Of a stretch of DNA of 64,000 bases, positions 39,976 through 48,067 are shown piece by piece (position 1 is the first letter of the stretch; every line of letters starts with the position of its first letter). The stretch spans positions 62,001 to 126,000 of the forward strand of contig NZ_FRAR01000010.1 in NCBI RefSeq assembly GCF_900142375.1, given 5' to 3'. The notes under the pieces were generated by a model, which saw nothing but the letters and a program-made list of their open reading frames with translations, was not told the DNA's origin and did not search any database. This stretch comes from Desulforamulus aeronauticus DSM 10349 (GTDB lineage: Bacteria > Bacillota > Desulfotomaculia > Desulfotomaculales > Desulfotomaculaceae). Made by a program: the position numbers and the translations under genes.

Positions 39976-40194
39976 CTATTCCCCCTGATTATCTTCTTGA
40001 AGCATTTCTCGCGCCTTAATTCCATGTTTCTCACAGAAATCAAAAAACACTGAGCGAGTCATTTTGTTAGGATGAGTTTTTCCGTTTTCCCACCTATTGA
40101 TGGTCGAAAAGCTAATTTGTAGGGCGTGTGCCATTTCCTCTTGGCTCATGCCCAGCTTTTCACGCGAATATTTGACGATGGAAGGAAAATTCAT
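39976..40194 (-). CDS. Small Xre-type helix-turn-helix regulator of the hsd operon
   Basis: This protein of about 72 residues has one HTH domain (SREKLGMSQEEMAHALQISFSTINRWENG in shorter terms, residues 10-38) with the KTHP turn. ATG 40194 is preferred, as GGTGGGGTG lies six bases upstream and the upstream frame is noncoding. It directly precedes hsdM. An imperfect 44-base palindrome covers its promoter, so negative autoregulation and control of hsd expression are likely. This is analogous to, but not proven to be, a restriction-modification controller protein. Confidence 0.8.
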   Translation of the reverse strand: MNFPSIVKYSREKLGMSQEEMAHALQISFSTINRWENGKTHPNKMTRSVFFDFCEKHGIKAREMLQEDNQGE

Positions 40195-40207
40195 AAACAT
40201 CACCCCA

Positions 40208-40251
40208 CCGAAAAGTATAGCACATGACATAGCATTGTGTGTATTTTTCGG
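40208..40251. promoter_or_regulatory. Palindromic operator/promoter of the HTH-hsd operon
   Basis: CCGAAAAGTATAGCACA and the complement of TGTGTGTATTTTTCGG form an imperfect inverted repeat with an 11-base centre. On the minus strand the extended -10 box TGCTATACT lies inside one arm, with no good -35. Binding would cover the start site, about 15 bases before the HTH ATG. Confidence 0.55.
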
Positions 40252-40262
40252 CAATTTTTTCC

Positions 40263-40732
40263 TCAGCCGGCCACATTGATAATCTGCAACTCCTTTTCTC
40301 TTGCATATCTCACCTGCGCTGTTCCCCCAGTCGGATATACTTGAGCACAAATGCAATAAGCCGACCTATCCACCATATATTGATTCCGCTTTTTCATGCA
40401 GCCGTCGGTGTAATCCTTAGAAGCATAAATAATCTCATCCGCTTCACCAATCAACCCACGATATAGCTTTTCTGTTCTGCGTTCCAAAGTTCATCTTGAT
40501 TTCTTCAAGGAAAAGCAAATATCAGCCGGACGTTATACCCCATCTCCTTTTTCGCAACAATCAATGAGGCTGCTATCTGATCAAACCCAAGCGCACCTCC
40601 CTATATAAAGTTTGTTACGCCTTGACTGATGAGGTTATCTACCTCTTGGTTAAGGCGTATTATGATGCGCTTGATTTTATCTTTCGGCAATCTGCGATGC
40701 CCTGTAAAACAACATGTTTTAGCTTTTTCCAT
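40263..40732 (-). pseudogene. Broken SLOG/DUF1273 family gene
   Basis: Reading from ATG 40732 gives the family start (CCFTGHRRLPKDK), the GGALGFDQIAA motif and, in another frame, the C-terminal DYTDGCMKKRNQYMVD and GTAQVRYAREK blocks. There are in-frame stops TAG at 40601-40603 and TGA at 40505-40507 and a frameshift near 40465. Family members run about 160-190 residues without interruption. SLOG-fold proteins bind nucleotides or their derivatives. This copy is decayed and marks the upstream edge of the hsd island. Confidence 0.85.
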
Positions 40733-40760
40733 ATTAATCAATCCCGTCTCAAAATATAAT

Positions 40761-40784
40761 GGGCCTGTCGCAGTAAGACAGCCC
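40761..40784. other. Hairpin at island edge
   Basis: GGGCCTGTC and GACAGCCC form a stem with loop GCAGTAA. On the minus strand it follows the integrase remnant and could be its old terminator (AT-rich but few Ts). Confidence 0.4.
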
Positions 40785-40827
40785 CTTTAATATACGCTAT
40801 GTTATTGTCTCCTTAACTCACACTATT

Positions 40828-41179
40828 TTATAAAAAACCCTCAATAACCGTTTTTATCTCTTTAAAAGGGAACTTTATTATTAATCCATACCATATTTAA
40901 TGATTGAGGAAATCCCATGAATATATGTATTTATAGTAACATCCTTTTACCCCCAGTATCCCTTAGAAAAAGGATGTAATCGTCTATCAAATCCCTGGTA
41001 ACATTAAATACTTTTAATTCTTCTAGGTTTACAAACTTACTAAATGTCCTGCAGCTCACCTTATAAAACTGAATTGTATACTCTGATAGATTGTTAACCT
41101 TTTGTTTCTGTAACTCCACAAATGCTAAATCCTGGTTCTTTAACATACTCTTTCGTTTAAGTCCATTTTTTGATTTCAT
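40828..41179 (-). pseudogene. Decayed tyrosine recombinase (phage-type integrase) remnant
   Basis: ATG 41179 has AAAGGAGC upstream and opens 82 codons of an integrase core-binding (SAM-like) domain (NNLSEYTIQFYKVS, CRTFSKFVNLEE, VTRDLIDDYILFLRDTG). A stop comes at 40931. Homology continues in a second frame (INTYIHGISSIIKYGMD) to a stop at 40881 and faintly in a third (FPFKEIKTVIEGFL). No catalytic Arg-His-Arg-Tyr domain remains. It suggests the neighbouring hsd genes arrived on a mobile element. Confidence 0.7.
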
Positions 41180-41213
41180 AGTACCAGCTCCTTTGAGTTT
41201 CTCCTTTTGCTGG

Positions 41214-41272
41214 TAAAACAAAACTGGTGGTTTAGATGACCTAAAAAACAGTCAAAATTCTAAACCACCAGT
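41214..41272 (-). terminator. Intrinsic terminator after guaA
   Basis: ACTGGTGGTTTAGA and TCTAAACCACCAGT form a perfect 14-base stem with a 22-base loop, followed on the minus strand by TTTTGTTTT, about 60 bases past the guaA stop. Confidence 0.85.
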
Positions 41273-41329
41273 ACAAAGAAATCAAACCTATCTAACCCTT
41301 ATAAACCAAGGCATTACGCCACCTCAATC

Positions 41330-42871
41330 CTACTCCCACTCAATGGTGCCAGGAGGCTTGGAGGTGATGTCATAAACCACTCGGTTAATCTCGGCCACCT
41401 CGTTCACCAGGCGAGTGGAGATATTGCCCAGGATGTCGTGAGGAATCTTAGCCCAGTCGGCAGTCATGCCATCGTGGCTGTAGACAGCCCGTACTACGGC
41501 AGCATAAGCATAGGTACGACCGTCACCCATGACACCAACACTGCGCATATCGGGCAGAACGGCAAAGTATTGCCAGATTTCCCTATCTAAGCCTGCCCGC
41601 TTGATTTCATCGGTAACCACGAAATCTGCTTCCCGCAAAATCTCCAGCTTCGGCTTAGTAATCTCTCCCAGAATCCTTACTGCAAGACCTGGGCCGGGGA
41701 AAGGCTGGCGCCAAACAATTTCAGCGGGTAGGCCTAATTCCTCACCCAGCCGACGAACTTCGTCCTTAAACAGCCAGCGTAGGGGTTCCACCAATTCAAA
41801 TTTCATATCTTCGGGCAGTCCCCCCACGTTATGGTGGGATTTAATCACCGCTGCCGTGGCAGTGCCACTTTCCACCACGTCGGGATACAGGGTGCCCTGT
41901 ACAAGAAAATCAATTTCGCCTAGTTTTCTGGATTCTTCCTCAAACACTCGGATAAATTCAGTACCAATGATCTTCCGTTTTTGTTCCGGGTCGGTAACAC
42001 CCTTTAATTTTTCCAGGAAACGCTCGGAAGCATCCACATGCACCAGTTTAATATTAAATAAGTCACGGAAGGTCTTGACTACCTGCTCGGCCTCATTTTT
42101 CCTCAACAACCCGTGATCCACAAAGACGCAGGTGAGATTATCGCCCACTGCTCGGTGTACCAATACGGCTGCTACCGAAGAGTCCACACCGCCACTCAGG
42201 GCGCAAAGTACTTTGCGGTTACCTACCCGTTGCTTGACCTCCTGAATGGCTTCTGTGGAGAAAGAACCCATATTCCAGGTGCCACTGCAGCTACAGATAG
42301 CAAAGAGGAAGTTCTTTAATATTTCTGTACCCCTGGGGGTATGTAAAACTTCCGGGTGGAACTGCACTGCATAAAGACTTCTTTCTTTATTGGCCATGGC
42401 TGCAATGGGAGCCTTATCAGTGCTGGCAGTTATTTCAAAACCCGGAGGAACTGCCTCTACGCGGTCTCCATGGCTCATCCAGCATTCTTCATCTGCTGCC
42501 AATCCTTTAAATAAATTATCACACTGAACGATCTTCAGGTTGGTACGGCCATACTCGTGATCTTCTGCAGAAACTACTTTACCCTGCAGTTGGTGGGTCA
42601 TGAGTTGCATACCGTAGCAAATGCCCAATACTGGAACACCTAGTTCGTATACCCGTGGATCAATGGTAGGTGCATTCTCCCCGTAAACACTGGACGGTCC
42701 ACCAGAGAAAATAATACCCTTGGGCTGTTTTGCTTTAATTTTATCGATTGCTACGTTATAAGGTTCAATTTCGCAGTATACATTGCAATCCCTAATGCGG
42801 CGAGCAATAAGTTGGGTGTATTGCCCTCCAAAGTCCAGGACTAAAATCAGTTCCTGTTCGGCTAAAGACAT
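41330..42871 (-). CDS. guaA: GMP synthase GuaA
   Basis: This 513-residue enzyme converts XMP to GMP with glutamine and ATP. The N-terminal glutaminase domain has [10 protein letters not shown] (Cys near 84) and QFHPEVLHT. The PP-loop ATP pyrophosphatase shows [11 protein letters not shown] near 230, and the C-terminal dimer domain ends PPGTIEWE. It follows hpt by 12 bases in one operon. Confidence 0.98.
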   Translation of the reverse strand: MSLAEQELILVLDFGGQYTQLIARRIRDCNVYCEIEPYNVAIDKIKAKQPKGIIFSGGPSSVYGENAPTIDPRVYELGVPVLGICYGMQLMTHQLQGKVVSAEDHEYGRTNLKIVQCDNLFKGLAADEECWMSHGDRVEAVPPGFEITASTDKAPIAAMANKERSLYAVQFHPEVLHTPRGTEILKNFLFAICSCSGTWNMGSFSTEAIQEVKQRVGNRKVLCALSGGVDSSVAAVLVHRAVGDNLTCVFVDHGLLRKNEAEQVVKTFRDLFNIKLVHVDASERFLEKLKGVTDPEQKRKIIGTEFIRVFEEESRKLGEIDFLVQGTLYPDVVESGTATAAVIKSHHNVGGLPEDMKFELVEPLRWLFKDEVRRLGEELGLPAEIVWRQPFPGPGLAVRILGEITKPKLEILREADFVVTDEIKRAGLDREIWQYFAVLPDMRSVGVMGDGRTYAYAAVVRAVYSHDGMTADWAKIPHDILGNISTRLVNEVAEINRVVYDITSKPPGTIEWE

Positions 42872-42883
42872 GCCATGTCCTCC

Positions 42884-43423
42884 TTAAATCTGGTAAATTT
42901 CTGGTTTTAATACAGCAATATAGGGTAAATTACGGTATCTCTCGTTATAATCCAAACCATAACCCACCACAAATTCATCGGGAATGGAGAAACCATTATA
43001 ATCAATAGGTACCTCCACTTTACGGCGGCTAGGCTTGTCCAACAACGTACAAACTTTCAAACTAGCAGGTCCCCGGGCTTTGATGTTTTCTACTAAATAC
43101 TGCAAGGTTAGACCGGTATCCACAATGTCCTCCACAATAATGACATGTCTGCCATGGATGCTTTTATCCAAATCCTTTAAAATACGTACTGCTCCGGAAG
43201 AAACAGTACCGGCTCCATAACTGGATACTGCCATAAAATCAAAAAAAGTGGGAACATTGATATGGCGCACCAAATCAGCTAAAAAGACCATGGCACCCTT
43301 CAAAATCCCTACCATCAGGATACTTTCACCCTGGTAGTCCTGAGAAATCTGCAGGGCCAACTGAGCTACCCGCTCTTTGATGTGCTCTTCATCTAACAGT
43401 ATTTTTTCCACATCGGGATGCAT
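42884..43423 (-). CDS. hpt: Hypoxanthine phosphoribosyltransferase Hpt
   Basis: This 179-residue enzyme converts hypoxanthine or guanine with PRPP to IMP or GMP. The PRPP motif VIIVEDIVDTGLTL is near 100, with the flexible loop SSYGAGTVSSG and the C-terminal DEFVVGYGLDYNERYRNLP. ATG 43423 has AAGGAGTGAAAAAC upstream. The frame is open to 43486 but overlaps the promoter. It works with Ade and the permease in salvage. Confidence 0.96.
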   Translation of the reverse strand: MHPDVEKILLDEEHIKERVAQLALQISQDYQGESILMVGILKGAMVFLADLVRHINVPTFFDFMAVSSYGAGTVSSGAVRILKDLDKSIHGRHVIIVEDIVDTGLTLQYLVENIKARGPASLKVCTLLDKPSRRKVEVPIDYNGFSIPDEFVVGYGLDYNERYRNLPYIAVLKPEIYQI

Positions 43424-43456
43424 GTTTTTCACTCCTTGCCAATATTCTACCAACAG

Positions 43457-43486
43457 AGCATAACAAAAAAGTCTTTTTTTCGTCAA
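43457..43486 (-). promoter_or_regulatory. SigA-type promoter of hpt-guaA
   Basis: TTGACG, 18 bases and TATGCT lie on the minus strand, with a start about 27 bases before hpt ATG. No riboswitch fits in this short leader, unlike the pur and ade units. Confidence 0.65.
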
Positions 43487-43545
43487 TAGGCGTCATAAAA
43501 ACTTCCTTTTTTATTCTCATGTTTAGGTTCTCCTGGAGTCCCATT

Positions 43546-43572
43546 AAAAATGCCGTTCTTGTCAAGAACGGC
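43546..43572 (-). terminator. Intrinsic terminator after the LolA-like gene
   Basis: GCCGTTCTT/AAGAACGGC is a nine-base stem with a three-base loop, followed on the minus strand by ATTTTTAAT, nine bases past the stop codon. Confidence 0.8.
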
Positions 43573-43580
43573 CAAATAAT

Positions 43581-44291
43581 TTATTGCTGTTCCACTGGAA
43601 CATCAATTTTTAAAACTCCGTTATAATCCCAAAGTTTAATGAGGATTTCTAAACCACCGGGGTCACTACCCACTTTGTTAGCTCGGATGGTGGCCTGACG
43701 GATGGTGAGTTCATTTTTATCTACCCACACCTTATAATAAAAATCATCAAATTGATCTTCTAAAAAAACATTCTCTACGTTAGGTTTCAGCTCATAGACC
43801 AAACATTTAGTGCCATCTAACCGTTCTTCACCCACCAAGGATTGTTCGGGTATATCTTTAAAATTAAAATTGGCTAACGGATTTAATTCGCTTACAAACA
43901 ACTCTGTTTGGGACATCTTCATATCTTTTAGGGTAAGCCATTTACCGGAGAAGGGGTCCTTCATGTAAGTATTGTTGTCTATCTGAGTAAATTCAACCGG
44001 GGTCTTAAGAACTGTCCCCTTAATATGTACCTTGTCCGGCAATACTCGCTCACCCTCAACCTTGCTGTAAAACTCATTTTCCCCTACCAGTTTCGATTCC
44101 ACCACAAAGCGAAAACTCTGACTGGCAAAGGTTTTATCCAAGGCTTCTTCCAAGGTTTTTGCCTCATCTACACGGGTGGTTCCGAAAAACCAAAACTTAC
44201 TGATGACAATCATCAGTAAAATTAATCCAGCAACCGCCGCAATTGGTCCAAGCCTGCGTCTATTTAAGAATATCCATCTTGGTGTGAGCAC
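43581..44291 (-). CDS. Membrane-anchored LolA/LppX-like protein, function unknown
   Basis: This 236-residue protein has one N-terminal transmembrane anchor (LGPIAAVAGLILLMIVISKFWFF in shorter form, about 14-36) and an extracytoplasmic domain. The domain's alternating strands (FRFVVESKLVG, KVEGERVLPDKVHIKG, TYMKDPFSGKWLTL) resemble the half-barrel fold of LolA/LppX lipoproteins. There is no lipobox Cys. GTG 44291 has GGGGGGG upstream. It stands alone. The family call is by pattern and modest in strength. Confidence 0.55.
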   Translation of the reverse strand: MLTPRWIFLNRRRLGPIAAVAGLILLMIVISKFWFFGTTRVDEAKTLEEALDKTFASQSFRFVVESKLVGENEFYSKVEGERVLPDKVHIKGTVLKTPVEFTQIDNNTYMKDPFSGKWLTLKDMKMSQTELFVSELNPLANFNFKDIPEQSLVGEERLDGTKCLVYELKPNVENVFLEDQFDDFYYKVWVDKNELTIRQATIRANKVGSDPGGLEILIKLWDYNGVLKIDVPVEQQ

Positions 44292-44389
44292 AATTAACCC
44301 CCCCAGGTGCTTTGTTCTTGTTTAATAATACGGTTAAAAGGGATACTTTATGCCAATAACACACCCAACACATGAAAAAGGCTCCAGGG

Positions 44390-44419
44390 GTAACAATATA
44401 AGGGAGTCAATGGTATAAT
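44390..44419 (+). promoter_or_regulatory. SigA-type promoter of the mazG unit
   Basis: GTAACA, 18 bases and a perfect TATAAT lie on the plus strand, with a start about 35 bases before GTG 44460. Confidence 0.65.
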
Positions 44420-44459
44420 ATACCTGTATCATTTCGTTGGATAATTTGGAGGGGTTTCT

Positions 44460-44789
44460 GTGAGTCTTAAGGATATGCAAAATGATGTAGATGGCTGGAT
44501 CAGTCAGTTTGAGGAGGGCTACTGGCACCCCCTTTCCATGCTGGCCAGGTTAACAGAGGAAGTGGGTGAACTGGCCCGGGAGGTCAATCACCATTATGGC
44601 CAAAAGCCTAAGAAAGAGGAGGAAGCAGAGGGAAACCTAGCTTTGGAACTGGCGGATATTTTGTTCATTATCGGCTGTTTTGCTAATTCCTTAAACATCG
44701 ACCTGGACAAGGCCTTTCAAGATATGATGAATAAATATCGGGAACGGGACAGCAACCGCTGGACCCGCATCCAACCTGAGGAACAGTAG
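44460..44789 (+). CDS. MazG-family nucleotide pyrophosphohydrolase (YpjD-like)
   Basis: This 109-residue all-alpha NTP-PPase-type protein shows RLTEEVGELAREV (EExxE metal motif), then NLALELADILFIIGCFAN (ExxD). GTG 44460 has GGAGGGG five bases upstream. Single-domain members hydrolyse canonical or damaged nucleoside triphosphates. It is followed after 14 bases by a partial DUF1015-like gene. Confidence 0.88.
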   Translation: MSLKDMQNDVDGWISQFEEGYWHPLSMLARLTEEVGELAREVNHHYGQKPKKEEEAEGNLALELADILFIIGCFANSLNIDLDKAFQDMMNKYRERDSNRWTRIQPEEQ

Positions 44790-44803
44790 GAGGGTGTCTT
44801 CGA

Positions 44804-45235
44804 ATGGCTAAAATAGTTCTACTTAAAAAAGCAGGTAGTCTTCATCCTCTGTCCATCCTGGACAGGCTAACCAAGGACTTCCTACAAGAAGATTATATTC
44901 TTTCCCATGGGTTTACTAACCTGGGTGTTTTACTGGGACGCATGAAAGCACTTAGTGAAAATTCCCACAATGCTCCCCTACCGGTCTTCACTCTGTATCC
45001 TGGTGGTGACTGTTCATTTATCAACACGCTGAAAGATAAGAGCAGTCTCCTACAAAAGGTGGCCAATGGTGAACACTCTACCCTAAGCTTGTTAAAGCAA
45101 GTTGTTCTAGAGACTATCCTCGGCTTTAGCCAACATGAGCAAGCTGATCTCATCTCCTACTCAGACGATCTCCTAGCCGCCTTGCAAGCCGTAGAAGACG
45201 GTCAATATGCCCTGGCTTTGATCATTCATGAATAA
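44804..45235 (+). CDS. Short protein resembling the C-terminal part of DUF1015 proteins
   Basis: This is a 143-residue protein with an intact frame and a good ribosome site (GGAGGGTG). Residues about 55-142 (VFTLYPGG, LKDKSSLLQKV, VVLETILGF, ISYSDDLLAALQAVEDGQYALALII) resemble the C-terminal end of DUF1015 family proteins, which are usually 400 residues or more. The first 55 residues are not recognised. It may be a trimmed paralogue. Function is unknown. It is co-transcribed with the MazG-like gene. Confidence 0.6.
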   Translation: MAKIVLLKKAGSLHPLSILDRLTKDFLQEDYILSHGFTNLGVLLGRMKALSENSHNAPLPVFTLYPGGDCSFINTLKDKSSLLQKVANGEHSTLSLLKQVVLETILGFSQHEQADLISYSDDLLAALQAVEDGQYALALIIHE

Positions 45236-45254
45236 AAAAACGCTAACGAACACT

Positions 45255-45298
45255 AAAAACTAAGCCTCCACTAGTCTCAGACACCGACGGAGGCTTAG
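45255..45298. terminator. Bidirectional terminator between mazG unit and fliY
   Basis: CTAAGCCTCC/GGAGGCTTAG is a perfect ten-base stem with a 19-base loop. The minus strand continues TTTTTAG, so it ends the flagellar operon. The plus strand continues with a weaker CCCTTTTATTT. Confidence 0.8.
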
Positions 45299-45307
45299 CT
45301 TGCCCTT

Positions 45308-46525
45308 TTATTTACTTAAACGCTTAATTCTCTCCATAGGGCTAATGATATTGGTGATACGAATACCAAAATTTTCATTGACGACCACCACTTCACCGGT
45401 GGCCACCAGCGTTCCGTTCACCAGTACTTCCACAGGCTCATCGGCTATTGCATCCAGCTCAACTACCGAACCGGGAGCTATTTTCAGTACATCTTTGATG
45501 GGACGCTTGGTTCTGCCCAAAACTACACTTACCCGGAGTGGGATGTCCAAAATCAACTCTAAATTTCTCTGCTCCAGAGATCCCAGTGAAGGCGCTTTGT
45601 ATTCCTGTACCACACTGGATGGCTGTGATACAATCGGCGCTTGTGCCGGAGGTGGCGCAGGCGGCCGTTCATCTTCCACCAGCAAAGCAGCCAACGGATC
45701 CAAACCGTCGGTTTTGATAGATGCAGGAGCTGTCTGTTGTGCCTGAGGAGCAGCAGCTTCTTCCACGCCAAAGATATCCATCAGCAAAAGACTAGCCTCT
45801 TCTTTGGCCGTGTCTACGCTCATGATTTGCATAATCTCGGTATCCACCAGTTCACCGATCTTCATGGAGAAGGAAACAACTACAATTACATCTTCTATAT
45901 CCTCCGGCGGTTGCGCCAAAGGATCTCCTTGTGTTTTTAATAAATTGGTTTGCGGTGGCGAAATGTTAATGGGCCGATGAAACATTTGCGATAAAGAAGT
46001 AGCCGCCGTACCAATCATCATATTCATAGCCTCTGAGGCCGCACTAATCTCCAGATCCGATATTTCTTCGGACAAGGGGGTCCCTCCCCCACCCATCATT
46101 AAACTGGCCATGGTGGCAGCATCATTCAGTCGAATTACCAGTAAATTGTACCCATTAAGGCCTTCACTAAAATCCACTTTAATGACGAGATAAGGAACCG
46201 TAAAAGAATCAAATAATTCCTGCTTGGTGAGAATCTTTACCTTCGGACTGGTAATATTCACCTTTTGGCTTAATATTTCAGACAGGGTAGTGGAGGCAGA
46301 GCCCATGGAGATATTACCAATTTCCCCCAAAGCATCTATTTCCTCCGGTGATAACAAGTTGGCGATATCTACAGACTCAATGGCCGGAGCACCTACCGAG
46401 GGCTCTAACGGAAGATCGGTTTCCGGTAGTGCCTCCTCTGGCACCTGAGGAATTTCCTCATCTACACTTGTTACTTGACCCTTCATTAAAGCATCTATTT
46501 CTTCCTGGCTTAATAGCTTAGACAA
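45308..46525 (-). CDS. fliY: Flagellar switch/CheY-P phosphatase FliY
   Basis: This 405-residue protein has an N-terminal CheY-P-binding peptide (LSQEEIDALM). It has a CheC/CheX-like phosphatase core with two active-site helices (ALGEIGNISMGSAST near 66 and EISAASEAMNMMIGTAATS near 160), then a Pro/Ala-rich linker (about 250-310). It ends with a FliN-type SpoA domain (LDIPLRVSVVLGRTKRPIKDVL). It combines C-ring structure with dephosphorylation of CheY-P. TTG start; the 5' end overlaps fliM by eight bases. It is the last gene of the operon. Confidence 0.94.
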   Translation of the reverse strand: MSKLLSQEEIDALMKGQVTSVDEEIPQVPEEALPETDLPLEPSVGAPAIESVDIANLLSPEEIDALGEIGNISMGSASTTLSEILSQKVNITSPKVKILTKQELFDSFTVPYLVIKVDFSEGLNGYNLLVIRLNDAATMASLMMGGGGTPLSEEISDLEISAASEAMNMMIGTAATSLSQMFHRPINISPPQTNLLKTQGDPLAQPPEDIEDVIVVVSFSMKIGELVDTEIMQIMSVDTAKEEASLLLMDIFGVEEAAAPQAQQTAPASIKTDGLDPLAALLVEDERPPAPPPAQAPIVSQPSSVVQEYKAPSLGSLEQRNLELILDIPLRVSVVLGRTKRPIKDVLKIAPGSVVELDAIADEPVEVLVNGTLVATGEVVVVNENFGIRITNIISPMERIKRLSK

Positions 46526-47510
46526 TTTCCCACGCCTCCTCGGCCAGTGAGGTCACCTGAACCGCCAGGCTCTGGCCGACCGTTCCCACTTGGACTTTAT
46601 ACTTTAATTCTTCACCTATATACATATCGAGATCTTGGGTAAAACTTCTGTCCAAGGGAAGTACATCCCCTACCTGAAGCTGTAAGAACTCCTTGACACA
46701 AATATCTGCCTGTCCCGCTACCACATTAACCTCCACATCAGACTCACCCAACCAGTATTCCAATGAACGCAAATCTGTTTCTTCCTGCTCTGTGTTCCGA
46801 GTAAATTGGTTGGCTAAAGAAAACTTAGAAAGAATCGAATCCAATAGGCTATAGGGTAAGCAGAGGTTAATGAGTCCCCTTACTTCACTACCTACACCAG
46901 CAGATAATGTAACCACCGCCACGATATCATTAGGTGACATCAGTTGATGAATGTGTGGATTAGCATCAATGGATTCAATCTTAGGTGTAATGGAAACAAA
47001 ATCTTTCCAGGAGATGGTTAAATGATCCAATAGCCTTTTAATAATTCGGTTGGCCACCGACAACTCAATATCGGTAAGTTCCCTTATTTTTAAAGGCATT
47101 TCTCCCGGCCCACCAAACTGTAAATCAATCACCGGAAACAAAAACTGCAGGTTCGTTTCCATAAGAGCTGTTCCCTTAAGAGGAGACAGACTAAAAACTG
47201 TCATTACCGTGGGATTGGGAACCGAATTGACAAACTCCTCGTAGGTAAATTGACCAATGGAAGCCATTTCGATGGTAATGGCAGACCGTAAATACCCGGA
47301 TAAAAAGTTGGTTAACAATCTGGCAAATCCCTCGTGCATAACCTGGAGGGTGCGCAGCTGTTCCTTGGTAAATTTGTTTGGCCTGCGGAAATCATAAAGT
47401 TTTAGTTTCTTATGTTCTTTCGCTTCAATGGTTTCCTGGGGTACATCTCCGGACATTAGTGCAGCAAGTAGCGAATCAATTTCTCCCTGGCTTAGTACTT
47501 CCTTGGACAA
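46518..47510 (-). CDS. fliM: Flagellar motor switch protein FliM
   Basis: This 330-residue C-ring protein has an N-terminal CheY-P docking segment (LSQGEIDSLLAAL, 6-18), the middle CheC-like domain (about 45-230, without phosphatase residues) and a C-terminal SpoA domain (about 240-325). TTG start at 47510, behind AAAGGGGGTG. A 165-base structured spacer separates it from cheY. Confidence 0.95.
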   Translation of the reverse strand: MSKEVLSQGEIDSLLAALMSGDVPQETIEAKEHKKLKLYDFRRPNKFTKEQLRTLQVMHEGFARLLTNFLSGYLRSAITIEMASIGQFTYEEFVNSVPNPTVMTVFSLSPLKGTALMETNLQFLFPVIDLQFGGPGEMPLKIRELTDIELSVANRIIKRLLDHLTISWKDFVSITPKIESIDANPHIHQLMSPNDIVAVVTLSAGVGSEVRGLINLCLPYSLLDSILSKFSLANQFTRNTEQEETDLRSLEYWLGESDVEVNVVAGQADICVKEFLQLQVGDVLPLDRSFTQDLDMYIGEELKYKVQVGTVGQSLAVQVTSLAEEAWEIV

Positions 47511-47532
47511 CTTTTACACCCCCTTTAACTTA

Positions 47533-47675
47533 GAAAAACTTGGCTTGTTTACCTGCGACCTTTCGGTTATGTCCTTTAGGATACGCCAAATCTTTAGATG
47601 CCGGTGGAAGCTTAGTTTGCCCTTATGCATGTGGGAAAGTTTTATACTTTCCGATAGCCAAGATAACACGTATCC
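47533..47675 (-). ncRNA. Structured intergenic RNA between cheY and fliM, unassigned
   Basis: In transcript order, a GGATACG arm (47669-47675) pairs with CGTATCC (47579-47585). CTTGGC (47657-47662) pairs with GCCAAG (47539-47544), which is followed by TTTTTC. The two pairings cross, so they form a pseudoknot or exclude each other. Inside are GGAAAGT/ACTTTCC and three short hairpins with AA-type loops (ATCTAAAGAT, TCCTAAAGGA, ACCGAAAGGT) and the string AAGGGCAAACTAAGC. It could be a cis-regulatory RNA for fliM-fliY. No known class is confirmed. Confidence 0.45.
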
Positions 47676-48044
47676 TTAGCCCCTGGACAGTACACGTTCA
47701 ATGGCTTGTAGGATACGATCCTGTTGGAAGGGCTTGACAATAAAATCCTTGGCCCCAGCCTGAATCGCTTCCATTACCATCGACTGCTGCCCCATGGCAC
47801 TGCACATAACAATATTTGCATTAGGGTCTACCCCACGGATAGCCTTTACACCCTGAATACCGTCCATTTCCGGCATGGTAATATCCATGGTTACCAGATC
47901 GGGTTTTAGTTCGGTAAACATTTGCAAGGCCATAGCGCCATTTTCTGCTTCCCCAACAACCTCATAACCATTCTTACTAAGTATATTTTTAATCATCATC
48001 CGCATAAATGCCGCATCATCCACAATCAGGATACGCTTACTCAT
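47676..48044 (-). CDS. cheY: Chemotaxis response regulator CheY
   Basis: This 122-residue single receiver domain has acidic pocket Asp9-Asp10, phosphorylation Asp near 53 (VTMDITMPEMDG), Thr/Ser near 81 (CSAMGQ) and Lys near 103 (VKPFQ). It carries the motor signal to FliM/FliY. No CheA, CheW or CheB is encoded in the window. Confidence 0.95.
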   Translation of the reverse strand: MSKRILIVDDAAFMRMMIKNILSKNGYEVVGEAENGAMALQMFTELKPDLVTMDITMPEMDGIQGVKAIRGVDPNANIVMCSAMGQQSMVMEAIQAGAKDFIVKPFQQDRILQAIERVLSRG

Positions 48045-48067
48045 GTTTTTACAGCTCCTCCTAAGTA

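Noticed and set aside
40505-40603. Readthrough of TAG and TGA (pyrrolysine or selenocysteine) in the SLOG gene
   Set aside because: A frameshift is also present, no insertion element is visible, and two different stop codons in one small gene fit decay better.
41223-41272. 14-base inverted repeat near the integrase remnant as an attachment site or IS end
   Set aside because: It lies just after guaA and is followed by TTTTGTTTT in the guaA direction, which fits an intrinsic terminator.
47533-47675. c-di-GMP-I (GEMM) riboswitch
   Set aside because: Only AAGGGCAAAC-like sequence is present; the GACGCAAAGC half and the normal P2/P3 arrangement are missing, so I list it as unassigned.
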